The position numbers were made by a program, and so were the translations under genes. From NCBI GenBank assembly GCA_002709695.1, contig PAQF01000078.1:1-48350 (forward strand): DNA of 48,350 bases. Reading direction: 5' to 3'. Source of the stretch: Candidatus Poribacteria bacterium. GTDB lineage: Bacteria; Poribacteria; WGA-4E; UBA9662. Below are positions 33,486 through 41,848 of the stretch, in pieces; the stretch's first letter is position 1; every line of letters starts with the position of its first letter. Under the pieces are notes generated by a model that did no database searches, was not told where the DNA came from, and saw only the letters and a list, made by a program, of their open reading frames with translations.

Positions 33486-35734
33486 TCAGTGGATGAAGGC
33501 GTAAGGAAGTTTGATCCGCTATTTATATACAAATCATCTATCAAAAGCTCTTCATAGTCTAGCTTGATTTCTAAATTTTCATCCGTGATTGCTAGTCGGG
33601 TTGCTAAATTTGTATTTCTTTGTGTAACTTTATTGTTTCGGATGGCTAATCCCATGGCTTGTTTGGTGCCAACAATCACCACTAGCTCTTTTGCTCGGGT
33701 AATACCAGTGTAAACCAAATTTCGCTGCAACATTATATAATGTTGTGTCATCAAAGGGATTACTACGGCAGTATATTCACTACCTTGTGATTTATGAATG
33801 GTTGTGGCATAAGACAAAACCAGCTCGTTTAAATCTAGCATGTCATAGTGAACGGTTTTTTCGGGAAAAGTAACCTCTACAATTTTGTCGGTTCGACTGA
33901 AATTAGTGATTCGACCTATATCGCCATTAAATACGTCAAGATCATAATTATTCCGGATTTGCATAACTTTATCATTGATTCGGAATCCACTTCGATTGCC
34001 AATTTGATTAGAATCATCTCCGTTTAGTGCATTCTGTAAAAGTATATTTAGGTTTTCAGAACCAATAGCTGATCTGCGCATTGGGCAAAGAACCTGAATA
34101 TCATCCATCGGATGGTAAGTGTAGTGTTCAGGTAATCGTTCTTTTACTAATCCACATATCTTTTCAGCTGCCAGATTTGGATCTTCTTCCTCAATAAAAA
34201 AGAAATTTCGGTCTTCCAAACCATTGAGTTGAGGAAATTGGCCTGAATTAATCCTATGAGCGTTAGTGATGATCATGCTCTCCTGTGCTTGACGGAATAT
34301 CTCAGTCAGTTCGACAACTTCAATTCGTCCACAGCTGATTAGATCTTTTAGTATGTTCCCAGCACCGACGGATGGCAATTGATCTACATCCCCAATCATT
34401 ATTACAATTGCATCTTGTGGGATAGCCTTGACTAAATTGTTCATCAGAACTAAGTCTACCATTGACATTTCGTCAATAATTATCACATCTGTGTCAAGAG
34501 GATTGTTACGGTTTCTTTTGAATCCCATCTCCTGTGGAGAAAACTCTAGCAACCGATGAATTGTTTTGGCTTCACGTTGTGTCATTTCACTTAGCCTCTT
34601 AGCAGCGCGACCAGTTGGAGCTGCAAGAGTGATTTTCTGATCTAGCATCTCAAAAAGACAAATCATTCCAATTGTTGTTGTTGTTTTACCCGTTCCCGGT
34701 CCTCCGGTAAGTATCATCGCTTTTGCGTTTGCCGCAGTACGAATGGCTTGTTGTTGTTCCATGGCAAGATGGATAGACAATTTCGATTCGATTTGTTTAA
34801 GAGCGTTATTAATGAATTGATCCTCTAATATGGGGCGATTTGTGGAGAGTGCTTCATTGAGGGTGTTGTTAATTCCAACTTCGCAATAATAAAATGGTGC
34901 TAAATAAATTGCCTCATCATTACCGATTTTTTCAATGATTACCTCTTCTTCGGCAATTAAACTGGCAATTCCGACATCAATATCATCTGGTGAAAGTTCT
35001 AGGATTTCTTGGCAAACTTCGATCAACTCTTGGCGGTAAAGGAAAACGTGTCCTGAACTGTCTGCTTCTTGGCTCAGAACATATTTGAGTCCTGCTTTGA
35101 CACGACTGGGTGCGTTTTTTTCAATACCCAACTTTTGGGCGATTGTATCTGCAGTTTTGAATCCTATACCGTAAATTTCGTTAGCCAGTCGATATGGATT
35201 TTCTTGAACGATCTCGATCGAGTCATTTTGGTAAGTTTTGTAGATTTTAGTAGCGTGAGAGGTACTGACATTATGAGCTTGGAGGAAAATCATCACATTT
35301 TTGATTTCGCGTTGTGCGTCCCAAGCTTCTCTTATCATGGAAACACGTGCGGTTCCAATTCCTTGTACTTTATTCAGCTGATCTGGACTGTTTTCAATAA
35401 CGTCTAGTGTTTCCAGCCCAAACTTATCGACAATTCGGTTGGCCATAACCGGCCCAATCCCCTGAATCATTCCGGAACCGAGGTATTTGCGTAGTCCTAC
35501 AATCGTTGCTGGTAATACAGTTTCATACTTCTCAATCTTAAACTGTTGACCATAAGTAGGGTTATTCACCCAAAAGCCTTGGAGCAAAACACTTTCGCCT
35601 GCGTTGATTGAAGCAATATTGCCGATGATTGTGACGAATTCATTGTAAGCGGGTGAGTCAAGTCGGGCAATAGTAAAACCATTTTCCTCATTTTCGAAAA
35701 CTATTCGTTCAATTACGCCCTTGAGTATATCCAT
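33476..35734 (-). CDS. recD2: RecD2-type ATP-dependent DNA helicase
   Basis: A 752-residue superfamily-1B 5'-3' helicase of the RecD2 type, which works without RecBC in repair and replication-fork maintenance. It has the RecD2-specific N-terminal OB-like region (VTIIGNIASINAGESVLLQG), tandem helix-hairpin-helix motifs (GSGMIQGIGPVMANRIVDKFG; NKVQGIGTARV), Walker A LTGGPGTGKTT (about residues 342-352), Walker B DVIIIDEMSMVDL, motif III MIGDVDQLPSVGAG and the C-terminal YATTIHKSQGSEYTAVV. No RecB or RecC gene is present. It lies 18 bases after thrC on the same strand and is probably co-transcribed. Confidence 0.96.
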   Translation of the reverse strand: MDILKGVIERIVFENEENGFTIARLDSPAYNEFVTIIGNIASINAGESVLLQGFWVNNPTYGQQFKIEKYETVLPATIVGLRKYLGSGMIQGIGPVMANRIVDKFGLETLDVIENSPDQLNKVQGIGTARVSMIREAWDAQREIKNVMIFLQAHNVSTSHATKIYKTYQNDSIEIVQENPYRLANEIYGIGFKTADTIAQKLGIEKNAPSRVKAGLKYVLSQEADSSGHVFLYRQELIEVCQEILELSPDDIDVGIASLIAEEEVIIEKIGNDEAIYLAPFYYCEVGINNTLNEALSTNRPILEDQFINNALKQIESKLSIHLAMEQQQAIRTAANAKAMILTGGPGTGKTTTTIGMICLFEMLDQKITLAAPTGRAAKRLSEMTQREAKTIHRLLEFSPQEMGFKRNRNNPLDTDVIIIDEMSMVDLVLMNNLVKAIPQDAIVIMIGDVDQLPSVGAGNILKDLISCGRIEVVELTEIFRQAQESMIITNAHRINSGQFPQLNGLEDRNFFFIEEEDPNLAAEKICGLVKERLPEHYTYHPMDDIQVLCPMRRSAIGSENLNILLQNALNGDDSNQIGNRSGFRINDKVMQIRNNYDLDVFNGDIGRITNFSRTDKIVEVTFPEKTVHYDMLDLNELVLSYATTIHKSQGSEYTAVVIPLMTQHYIMLQRNLVYTGITRAKELVVIVGTKQAMGLAIRNNKVTQRNTNLATRLAITDENLEIKLDYEELLIDDLYINSGSNFLTPSSTDQV

Positions 35735-35752
35735 GCCTAATCGTTCAGGGTT

Positions 35753-36985
35753 TTAAATTGCCTCCATCAATTGAGTAAAAGACCTAAGTCTTGGGTCAAT
35801 AACATGAGGTTTATTGAGCTGACCGTTGAATGCTTCTATAGTCTTCATCCCGTTACCTGTAATCAGGACAACTATACTTTCATCCCGACCAATTTTGCCT
35901 GATTCAATTAGCTTCTTGGTTGCAGCTAGTGTTACGCCGCCAGCAGTTTCAGTAAAAATCCCTTCTGTACTGGCAAGTAATTTCATCGCATCAATTATTT
36001 CGTCATCGCTCGCGGATTCACCATAACCACCGGATTCTTTGACGGTCTCAATAGCATAAATGCCGTCGGCTGGATTTCCAATCGCGAGTGATTTAGCAAT
36101 CGTGTTAGGTTTCACCGGTTTGAAGAATGTGCTCCCTTCCTTCAAGGCATTTACAATAGGTGCACATCCATCAGCCTGAGCAACATGAATTTTGGTATGG
36201 CTTCCATCTTCAATTAAGTCCATCATTTCGAATTCGCGGCGGGCTTTAGCCATTTTGGTAACCAATGACCCCCCAGCTGCGGGAGCGATAATATGATCTG
36301 GTGGTTGCCAACCAAGTTGTTCAACCACCTCAAAGTAAAGTGTTTTAGAGCCTTCAGCATAAAATGGCCTTATATTTATATTTGCAAATGCCCACTTATA
36401 AACATCGCTGATCTCGCTACACAGCCTATTAACTTGATCATAGTTGCCATTAATTCCAACAACGACTGGGTTATATACGCTTGTGCCAACGACTTTACCC
36501 GTTTCGAGATCAGCAGGGATAAAAATGAAGCAATCTAACTTGGCAATTGCAGCATGAGCCGAAACTGAATTAGCTAAGTTTCCAGTTGATGCACACGAAA
36601 CAGTGTCAAATCCAAATTCAACTGCCTTACTTGTGGCAATGGAAACGACACGATCTTTGAATGATAACGTTGGTCGACATACTGTGTCGTCTTTAATGTA
36701 AATCTCTTTCGTACCGAGTGCCTCTGCCAAATTTCTGGCCCGAATAAGCGGTGTAAAACCGGTATTGAGACCAGTTACTGGTTCACCATCAAGTGGCAGT
36801 AGATCTGCATACCGCCACATACTAAGTGGACCATTCTCGATAGATTTTCGAGATATCGTTTTTTTTATTTTTTCATAATTATAATCGACCTCAAGTGGAG
36901 CGAAAGACATTTCGCAAACGTGGATCGGTTTTTTTTCATACTTTCTGCCGGTTTCCCTACACTTGAGACCTAAAATTTTTCCCAC
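35753..36985 (-). CDS. thrC: Threonine synthase
   Basis: This PLP enzyme makes threonine from O-phosphohomoserine. About 410 residues with the PLP lysine in TLSFKDRVVS, the phosphate loop ASTGNLANSV and GGSLVTKMAKARRE. The N-terminus resembles the zinc-ribbon-like start of many archaeal and bacterial ThrC proteins, but two of four Cys are replaced (KCRETG, HVCEMSF), so metal binding is probably lost. Several GTG starts are possible: 36997, or 36985, which has GGAG six bases upstream and is preferred. An aspartate-family threonine pathway is implied, but hom and thrB are not in the window. Confidence 0.93.
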   Translation of the reverse strand: MGKILGLKCRETGRKYEKKPIHVCEMSFAPLEVDYNYEKIKKTISRKSIENGPLSMWRYADLLPLDGEPVTGLNTGFTPLIRARNLAEALGTKEIYIKDDTVCRPTLSFKDRVVSIATSKAVEFGFDTVSCASTGNLANSVSAHAAIAKLDCFIFIPADLETGKVVGTSVYNPVVVGINGNYDQVNRLCSEISDVYKWAFANINIRPFYAEGSKTLYFEVVEQLGWQPPDHIIAPAAGGSLVTKMAKARREFEMMDLIEDGSHTKIHVAQADGCAPIVNALKEGSTFFKPVKPNTIAKSLAIGNPADGIYAIETVKESGGYGESASDDEIIDAMKLLASTEGIFTETAGGVTLAATKKLIESGKIGRDESIVVLITGNGMKTIEAFNGQLNKPHVIDPRLRSFTQLMEAI

Positions 36986-37345
36986 ATTCTTCTCCACAAC
37001 AGCAAATTAAATTAGCTTAGCGATAACATAAAATATACTCGATTTTTAAGGCATTGTCACCTAGAAATGCCTAGATGATATTCCTAAAGTCGAATTACCC
37101 TTGAACTTTAGCAGAAAAAACATCAGATTTAGTGAAAGACAATTTGATATTAAACACTCAGGAGATGATTTGTTACAATCTCAGCTGGCTAGCAAAAAGT
37201 GTTTGTATAGCTCTTGCAGTATCCATTTTTATATGTAGGAAACTAGACCACTCTGTTCGGAATAAATTAAGAAGATCTGTGTTTGTCTGAAATAGATTTG
37301 GGGTCAGGTAATCCATCTTTGCTTCTTTACCTCGGAGCCAATTTT

Positions 37346-37374
37346 TTGACATCGGTCAATAGCTATTGTATTCT
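37346..37374 (+). promoter_or_regulatory. Promoter of the TonB-like vWA gene
   Basis: TTGACA (37346-37351), 17-base spacer, TATTCT (37369-37374); start near 37381 and leader of about 97 bases. Confidence 0.5.
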
Positions 37375-37382
37375 TATACAAT
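37365..37382. promoter_or_regulatory. Inverted repeat over the -10 of the vWA promoter
   Basis: ATTGTAT-TCTT-ATACAAT: 7-base arms with a 4-base spacer covering the -10 box and start point. A repressor bound here would block the promoter; no regulator is identifiable. Confidence 0.35.
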
Positions 37383-37477
37383 TAATAATAAATGATTGCA
37401 TTTCGAATCTTTCCATTATCTGGTTAATGTTAGGATCTTCAAGGTGCAGAAGAGATGTGGACGTGAGGCAACTGTAG

Positions 37478-38458
37478 GTGAACTTTAAAAGATCGTTTGG
37501 GGCTTTCGGAATATCTTCATTGTTACACATGGTATTGATTGTTATCTTAGCATTCTACATTTTGCAACAGACGATTAGCAATCAGTATGATCCGATTTAT
37601 TCTGAGATTTTGGTGGCCGAACCAGAAAAAATCAAACGGGTAATACCACGGAAGCGGATAGAATTTCAGAAACCAAATGTTTCCAAAGTGAATGTGGATC
37701 AGCCAAACTTAAAAATTTTGACCAGTAACGCTCCACCTACTGATCGTGGTGTTATTTCCGCTTCAAAACCAACAGAGTTCAGTCTTGATGGACCTATTAA
37801 CCTGAACACCGAAGTTGGAAATTTGGGGGAAGGAATTTCAATCCCGAAGAAATCTGCACATTTAGGAAAGATGATAGGAAGGCCAACAGGAACAAATCAA
37901 AAGGAAAAAGAACGTGAGAAAAGCAAATTGGTGAAATTCATTGAGCGTCAATTAGGAGTACAACAGGTCTTCTACTCTCTTGATCTTTCATCAAGTATGC
38001 GAAATCTCAGCTCCTTAAAGCTCAGGAGAATTATTGCGATAATACAAGATTCCCTCGATTTTCTTGAGAGTCATGATAAATTTAATCTGGTAACTTTTAG
38101 TGGTGATATCAGCCTTTACCATCCTGAATTAGTTGATCCAACCATTGGTAATGTCAAACAAGTGAAGGAATACTTAAACAGGATTAAACCGGAACAGAGT
38201 TCCCGGGCGTCTGATCAAGATATGTTGTCGGCACTCAATTTCATAAAACCAAATAACCCCACAATTGTAGTACTTTTCAGCGATGGTATTCTTACTTCTG
38301 CCGGAATCCCGCAACCGGAAGAGATAGGAAAATATGTGCCCTCCAATACAAAGATATTTACAATTGCAATTGGTATGTCGCCCGATTTCCCAGGAGCGAT
38401 CTTACTCAAGATGCTTTCGAATCAAAGTGATGGCGAATTTTGGCTTGTTGACAATTGA
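37478..38458 (+). CDS. Membrane-anchored vWA domain protein with TonB-like N-terminus
   Basis: A 326-residue protein. The N-terminus resembles TonB: a short basic stretch, one helix (FGISSLLHMVLIVILAFYIL) and a Pro/Lys-rich extracytoplasmic linker (residues 40-150). Residues about 164-320 form a von Willebrand factor A domain with the MIDAS motif D169-L-S-S-S (YSLDLSSSMRN) and VVLFSDGIL, so metal-dependent protein binding is plausible. The start is GTG at 37478, nine bases after a GAGG. It is convergent with the HEAT-repeat lipoprotein gene, 13 bases apart. The binding partner is unknown. Confidence 0.85.
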   Translation: MNFKRSFGAFGISSLLHMVLIVILAFYILQQTISNQYDPIYSEILVAEPEKIKRVIPRKRIEFQKPNVSKVNVDQPNLKILTSNAPPTDRGVISASKPTEFSLDGPINLNTEVGNLGEGISIPKKSAHLGKMIGRPTGTNQKEKEREKSKLVKFIERQLGVQQVFYSLDLSSSMRNLSSLKLRRIIAIIQDSLDFLESHDKFNLVTFSGDISLYHPELVDPTIGNVKQVKEYLNRIKPEQSSRASDQDMLSALNFIKPNNPTIVVLFSDGILTSAGIPQPEEIGKYVPSNTKIFTIAIGMSPDFPGAILLKMLSNQSDGEFWLVDN

Positions 38459-38471
38459 ATGTTACACAGAT

Positions 38472-39668
38472 TTAAGAGGCGTCCAAATCATTTAGAAGCT
38501 TGCTTAGATGAGCCTTCACCATATCATTACCTTCCTCCTTTTGAAAAAATTCAGATAGTTGAAATTCAAGATTGTCATAAGGATTTGCTTTAATCTGGCG
38601 CCTCAATCGTTCTGCCCTGAGAATGGCGATGATCCGTAGTCTATCTTTTGGAACTTCAGTTTTGTGCAATTGATTGACCAGAGTTTTGGCTAATCCTTTA
38701 GCTAGACCATTGTCGGCATGTGCTACGAGTGCATTTATCGCTGACTGTTTTGCGCTTTCGTATGCATCGTTGTATAGAATATCGAGAAGCATATTGACAG
38801 CATCTTTAGTTGGAAATTTAGTTAGAGCTTCAACAGCGTGTGTTCGAACTTGACCACTTGAGTCCTTCAAGGATATCAGCATTTCTTTGGTAGCAGGTTC
38901 CTCGAACATGGAAAGGGTTCTGGCTGCAGAAAGACGAATGGCTGGATTGTCATCGCTTAAGTTAACCAAAATGTCGGATTTATACTCTTTCTTTCCAAGC
39001 TGATAGAGCACAGACACGATTGATGCTTTGACGGTTCCACTACTCTTTTTCTTTTGCATTTCAAGCTTTGGAATAATCTTTAAATCGTTTATTTTTCCAA
39101 CAATCTGCAGAAAGTTCAGCTTAATAGCCTCACTAAATTCAGGATTGTCTAGTGCTTCAACGATTGGTTCTGATAAGCCGGTTTCTTCTAGAATATGGTT
39201 TAATTCAGGGTGAGCTTTATCATAGCGCTCGTTTTGATACGCGCTGATCAGGATCTCGAGTTTATCAGGGCTTTGTACGATTTTATCAATAAAAATTTGG
39301 AGCAAATCCTTCTGTAAGTCGCCGTGTCGCTGGCCAAGGATGTCAATTAGAAAGTATATTTCTTCGTTATTAAGCTCATTTAAACGTTTTTCCTTTTCCC
39401 TTCCAAATTCTGCAGATTTACCTTGGGTGCCTGCATCGCCGGTTGTAATTGCATTATAGTAGGCAATCAGGAGAAGTCCTCGCGGTTCGACTTTGCGTTC
39501 CCGTTTTCCTTCAGACTGCCTTAGATGTTCGATGGCTTCAATTGTTAGTCCCGAACCAAGTAATTTGTCGCGACCGAGTTCATATGGAGTTGGCCCCGGT
39601 TGATCCATACAGCCAGTATTCAACACTAACGGTATGAGCACCCACACAGCCAAAAGGTACTTTGTCAT
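38472..39668 (-). CDS. HEAT-repeat putative lipoprotein
   Basis: A 398-residue protein with a signal peptide ending near C20 (LLAVWVLIPLVLNTGC). The lipobox is imperfect, with Asn at -3 and Leu at -4, so lipidation is likely but not certain. The rest is helical: HEAT/PBS-like repeats are clearest between about residues 195 and 330 (DNPAIRLSAARTLSMF, SSGQVRTHAVEALTKF, AYESAKQSAINALVAH), preceded by a less regular region that includes ELGRDKLLGSGLTIEAIEHL. It is a probable scaffold on the outer face of a membrane. The ATG at 39668 has AGGAG about 13 bases upstream. It has its own promoter. Confidence 0.82.
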   Translation of the reverse strand: MTKYLLAVWVLIPLVLNTGCMDQPGPTPYELGRDKLLGSGLTIEAIEHLRQSEGKRERKVEPRGLLLIAYYNAITTGDAGTQGKSAEFGREKEKRLNELNNEEIYFLIDILGQRHGDLQKDLLQIFIDKIVQSPDKLEILISAYQNERYDKAHPELNHILEETGLSEPIVEALDNPEFSEAIKLNFLQIVGKINDLKIIPKLEMQKKKSSGTVKASIVSVLYQLGKKEYKSDILVNLSDDNPAIRLSAARTLSMFEEPATKEMLISLKDSSGQVRTHAVEALTKFPTKDAVNMLLDILYNDAYESAKQSAINALVAHADNGLAKGLAKTLVNQLHKTEVPKDRLRIIAILRAERLRRQIKANPYDNLEFQLSEFFQKEEGNDMVKAHLSKLLNDLDAS

Positions 39669-39733
39669 AAAAAATTCTATTCTCCTAATAGTTTTGTAGT
39701 CGGTGTCAGGGGTACTTGCTACGCGAATTTCCT

Positions 39734-39762
39734 AGTTTACAGAAAACCCGCATCTCTGTCAA
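39734..39762 (-). promoter_or_regulatory. Promoter of the HEAT-repeat lipoprotein gene
   Basis: On the minus strand TTGACA (39762-39757), 17-base spacer, TAAACT (39739-39734), giving a start near 39727 and a leader of about 58 bases. Confidence 0.5.
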
Positions 39763-39825
39763 GACATTTTCTGAATTGAAATTAGAGTTTCATTGTCTTT
39801 TGAATACTGGATTTATCGGTTTGTT

Positions 39826-39854
39826 TTGCTATTCTAAAACTGATATGCTAGAAT
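39826..39854 (+). promoter_or_regulatory. Promoter of nadB
   Basis: TTGCTA (39826-39831), 17-base spacer, TAGAAT (39849-39854) with TGC before it. TATGCTAGAAT is shared exactly with the sugar isomerase promoter. The leader to the ATG at 39875 would be only about 14 bases. Confidence 0.55.
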
Positions 39855-39874
39855 AAAATTCCCTCGTAAATTTA

Positions 39875-41512
39875 ATGTCAGTAATCCATTCATGTGCTTT
39901 AAGCAAAAGTCTAACGATTATGAGCCACAGATACATAGCTGAATTCAATTTGGAAAGTCTTCCCGTGATTCAAACTGAATTTCTGATAATTGGTAGTGGA
40001 AGCGCTGGCATGCGCGCTGCCATTGAGGCTGCCCAGCATGGAGATGTACTCTTAGTAACTAAAGGACAACTTCAAGAGAGTAATTCACGTTATGCTCAGG
40101 GTGGGATCGCCGTTGCTATGAGTAAACACGATACAGTTGAGTGTCATGTTGAAGATACACTAAAAGCTGGTAATGGCCTTTGTGATGAGGAAGCTGTCAA
40201 AATTATGGTAGAAGAGGGCATTGATCGTGTTTCTGAGCTAATTGGGTGGGGAGCAGAATTTGATGGTGATGAGAATAACAACCTCGGTTTTACAATCGAA
40301 GCAGCTCATCAACGTCATCGAGTTGTTCATCGTGGTGATGAGACGGGTAAAGAAACCACAAAAGTGTTAATGAACCATTTACAGGGACAAAAGCGTATTC
40401 GGTGTATTGAGTATTGTTTTGTTATTGACCTTGTAGTGGTGAATGAAGTTTGTTTTGGAGTACTTGCGATTATTAATGATGAATTACATTGGATTTTTGC
40501 TGGAGCGACGGTGATTGCCTCAGGGGGGCTGGGTCAGGTTTTTGAATGTACTTCAAATCCTTCGATTGCTACTGGGGATGGATTTGCAATTGCTTGGCGT
40601 GCTGGATGTAAAATGATGGGTATGGAGTTTGTACAATTTCATCCAACGACCCTATTTGTGGAAGATGCTCCTCATTTCCTGATTTCTGAAGCAGTTCGCG
40701 GAGAGGGTGGTATTCTCTTAAATTCATGTGGAGATATATTCATGGAAAAATATCATCATATGAAGGAGCTAGCCCCGCGTGATGTTGTCAGTCGGGCAAT
40801 TTCAAGTGAAATGCAACTCACAGACTCACCTTGTGTTTATCTAGACGCTACACATCTTAAAGAGGAATACATTAAAAAACGTTTCCCTGCAATTTACGAA
40901 ACATGCATATACTATGGATTGGATATATCATCGTCTCCTATTCCAGTGCGGTCGGCTGCTCATTTTATGATGGGTGGAATACAGACAAATACGGATGCTG
41001 AAACAAATATCCAAGGACTGTTTGCCTGTGGCGAGGTCGCCTGTACAGGGGTTCATGGGGCTAATCGCTTGGCAAGCAATTCATTGCTTGAATGCTTGGT
41101 ATTCGGTGCACGGGCTGGAAATTCAGCGGCTGTGTATCTCAAGGATATTAATGGTTGTCAAATGCCCAAAGGGCCTATCAGGAACGAAAAGGACTGTAGG
41201 CTCAACGTGGATTTCGATGTGAAATCTACCCAGCAATTGGTTCGCAAATCGATGTGGGAATTTGCTGGAATCACACGTGATGCAAACCAACTGCAACATC
41301 TTATGAATATACTTGATAATGTAGGCGAAATTGTTTTAGTAGATGGCATTGAAGCCTTTGAACTTCAAAATATGATTGATGTAGCAAAGCTAATTGCCCG
41401 AGCTGCGCTTCAGCGTACCGAAAGTCGTGGTGCACACTATCGGCACGATTTCCCGAATGAAAATGATGCTGTATGGAAAAGGCACATCGATTTGCAATAC
41501 GGCGACAATTAA
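39875..41512 (+). CDS. nadB: L-aspartate oxidase
   Basis: This FAD enzyme oxidises aspartate to iminoaspartate, the first step of bacterial de novo NAD synthesis. It has 545 residues, normal for NadB. The FAD-binding FLIIGSGSAGMRAAIEAA is near residue 36, followed by SRYAQGGIAVAM, the substrate loop HRVVHRGDETGKE, FHPTTLF, the capping-domain DATHLKEEY and a C-terminal helical domain. The start is uncertain: the ATG at 39875 lies about 14 bases after the predicted transcription start, with no ribosome site; the ATG at 39920 (MSHRYIAEFN) is an alternative. Forty-two bases later comes the small TM protein, so nadB may head a three-gene unit. nadA is not in the window. Confidence 0.96.
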   Translation: MSVIHSCALSKSLTIMSHRYIAEFNLESLPVIQTEFLIIGSGSAGMRAAIEAAQHGDVLLVTKGQLQESNSRYAQGGIAVAMSKHDTVECHVEDTLKAGNGLCDEEAVKIMVEEGIDRVSELIGWGAEFDGDENNNLGFTIEAAHQRHRVVHRGDETGKETTKVLMNHLQGQKRIRCIEYCFVIDLVVVNEVCFGVLAIINDELHWIFAGATVIASGGLGQVFECTSNPSIATGDGFAIAWRAGCKMMGMEFVQFHPTTLFVEDAPHFLISEAVRGEGGILLNSCGDIFMEKYHHMKELAPRDVVSRAISSEMQLTDSPCVYLDATHLKEEYIKKRFPAIYETCIYYGLDISSSPIPVRSAAHFMMGGIQTNTDAETNIQGLFACGEVACTGVHGANRLASNSLLECLVFGARAGNSAAVYLKDINGCQMPKGPIRNEKDCRLNVDFDVKSTQQLVRKSMWEFAGITRDANQLQHLMNILDNVGEIVLVDGIEAFELQNMIDVAKLIARAALQRTESRGAHYRHDFPNENDAVWKRHIDLQYGDN

Positions 41513-41554
41513 GTCACTAGAACTCGAAAAATGAAGATGTATTAGGAACTCAGA

Positions 41555-41824
41555 TTGCGATCAATTATTCTTCTCACGATTTTGGCTGCTGTTTTTGTAG
41601 TAGCAAGCCAAAACATGAAGTTCGTGCTTGGTATTACAGTAGCTGGAATCTTAACCGTTGTTCTGCTTGTTTCAGTTGTCTTGGAAATTGAACCTACAGA
41701 TAAAACCACCCAGAAAGAAGTCAATAGTGGAACCGAGGATGATGGATTGCCAGACCGAATCGAAATTCCAGAAGAAGCAGAGCCAATCATCGTTGACGCT
41801 GAATCACCAGGGGGACGAAACTGA
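41555..41824 (+). CDS. Small two-helix membrane protein
   Basis: An 89-residue protein with two hydrophobic segments (IILLTILAAVFVVASQ and FVLGITVAGILTVVLLVSVV) followed by an acidic Glu/Asp/Pro-rich tail (DDGLPDRIEIPEEAEPI). The start is TTG at 41555, with AGGAA (41544-41548) six bases upstream. I know no family for it. Its stop overlaps an ATG that starts an out-of-frame ten-codon frame, and it is followed within about 25 bases by the large double-vWA protein, so the two probably work together at the membrane. Opposite-strand frames here are shadows. Confidence 0.6.
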   Translation: MRSIILLTILAAVFVVASQNMKFVLGITVAGILTVVLLVSVVLEIEPTDKTTQKEVNSGTEDDGLPDRIEIPEEAEPIIVDAESPGGRN

Positions 41825-41848
41825 TGATTGGCTTTGCTTTTGCTTCCT

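Larger units (their letters stand above)
36986..37477. other. 490-base intergenic region between thrC and the vWA gene
   Basis: No gene is supported. A 64-codon plus-strand frame (37283-37477) runs through the promoter region and has no ribosome site. The stretch is AT-rich and contains the vWA-gene promoter and a dyad (37365-37382). A thrC promoter must also lie here, but I could not choose one with confidence. Confidence 0.5.

Noticed and set aside
37283-37477. 64-codon plus-strand frame before the vWA gene
   Set aside because: It covers the promoter and dyad of the vWA gene, has no ribosome site and no recognisable sequence.
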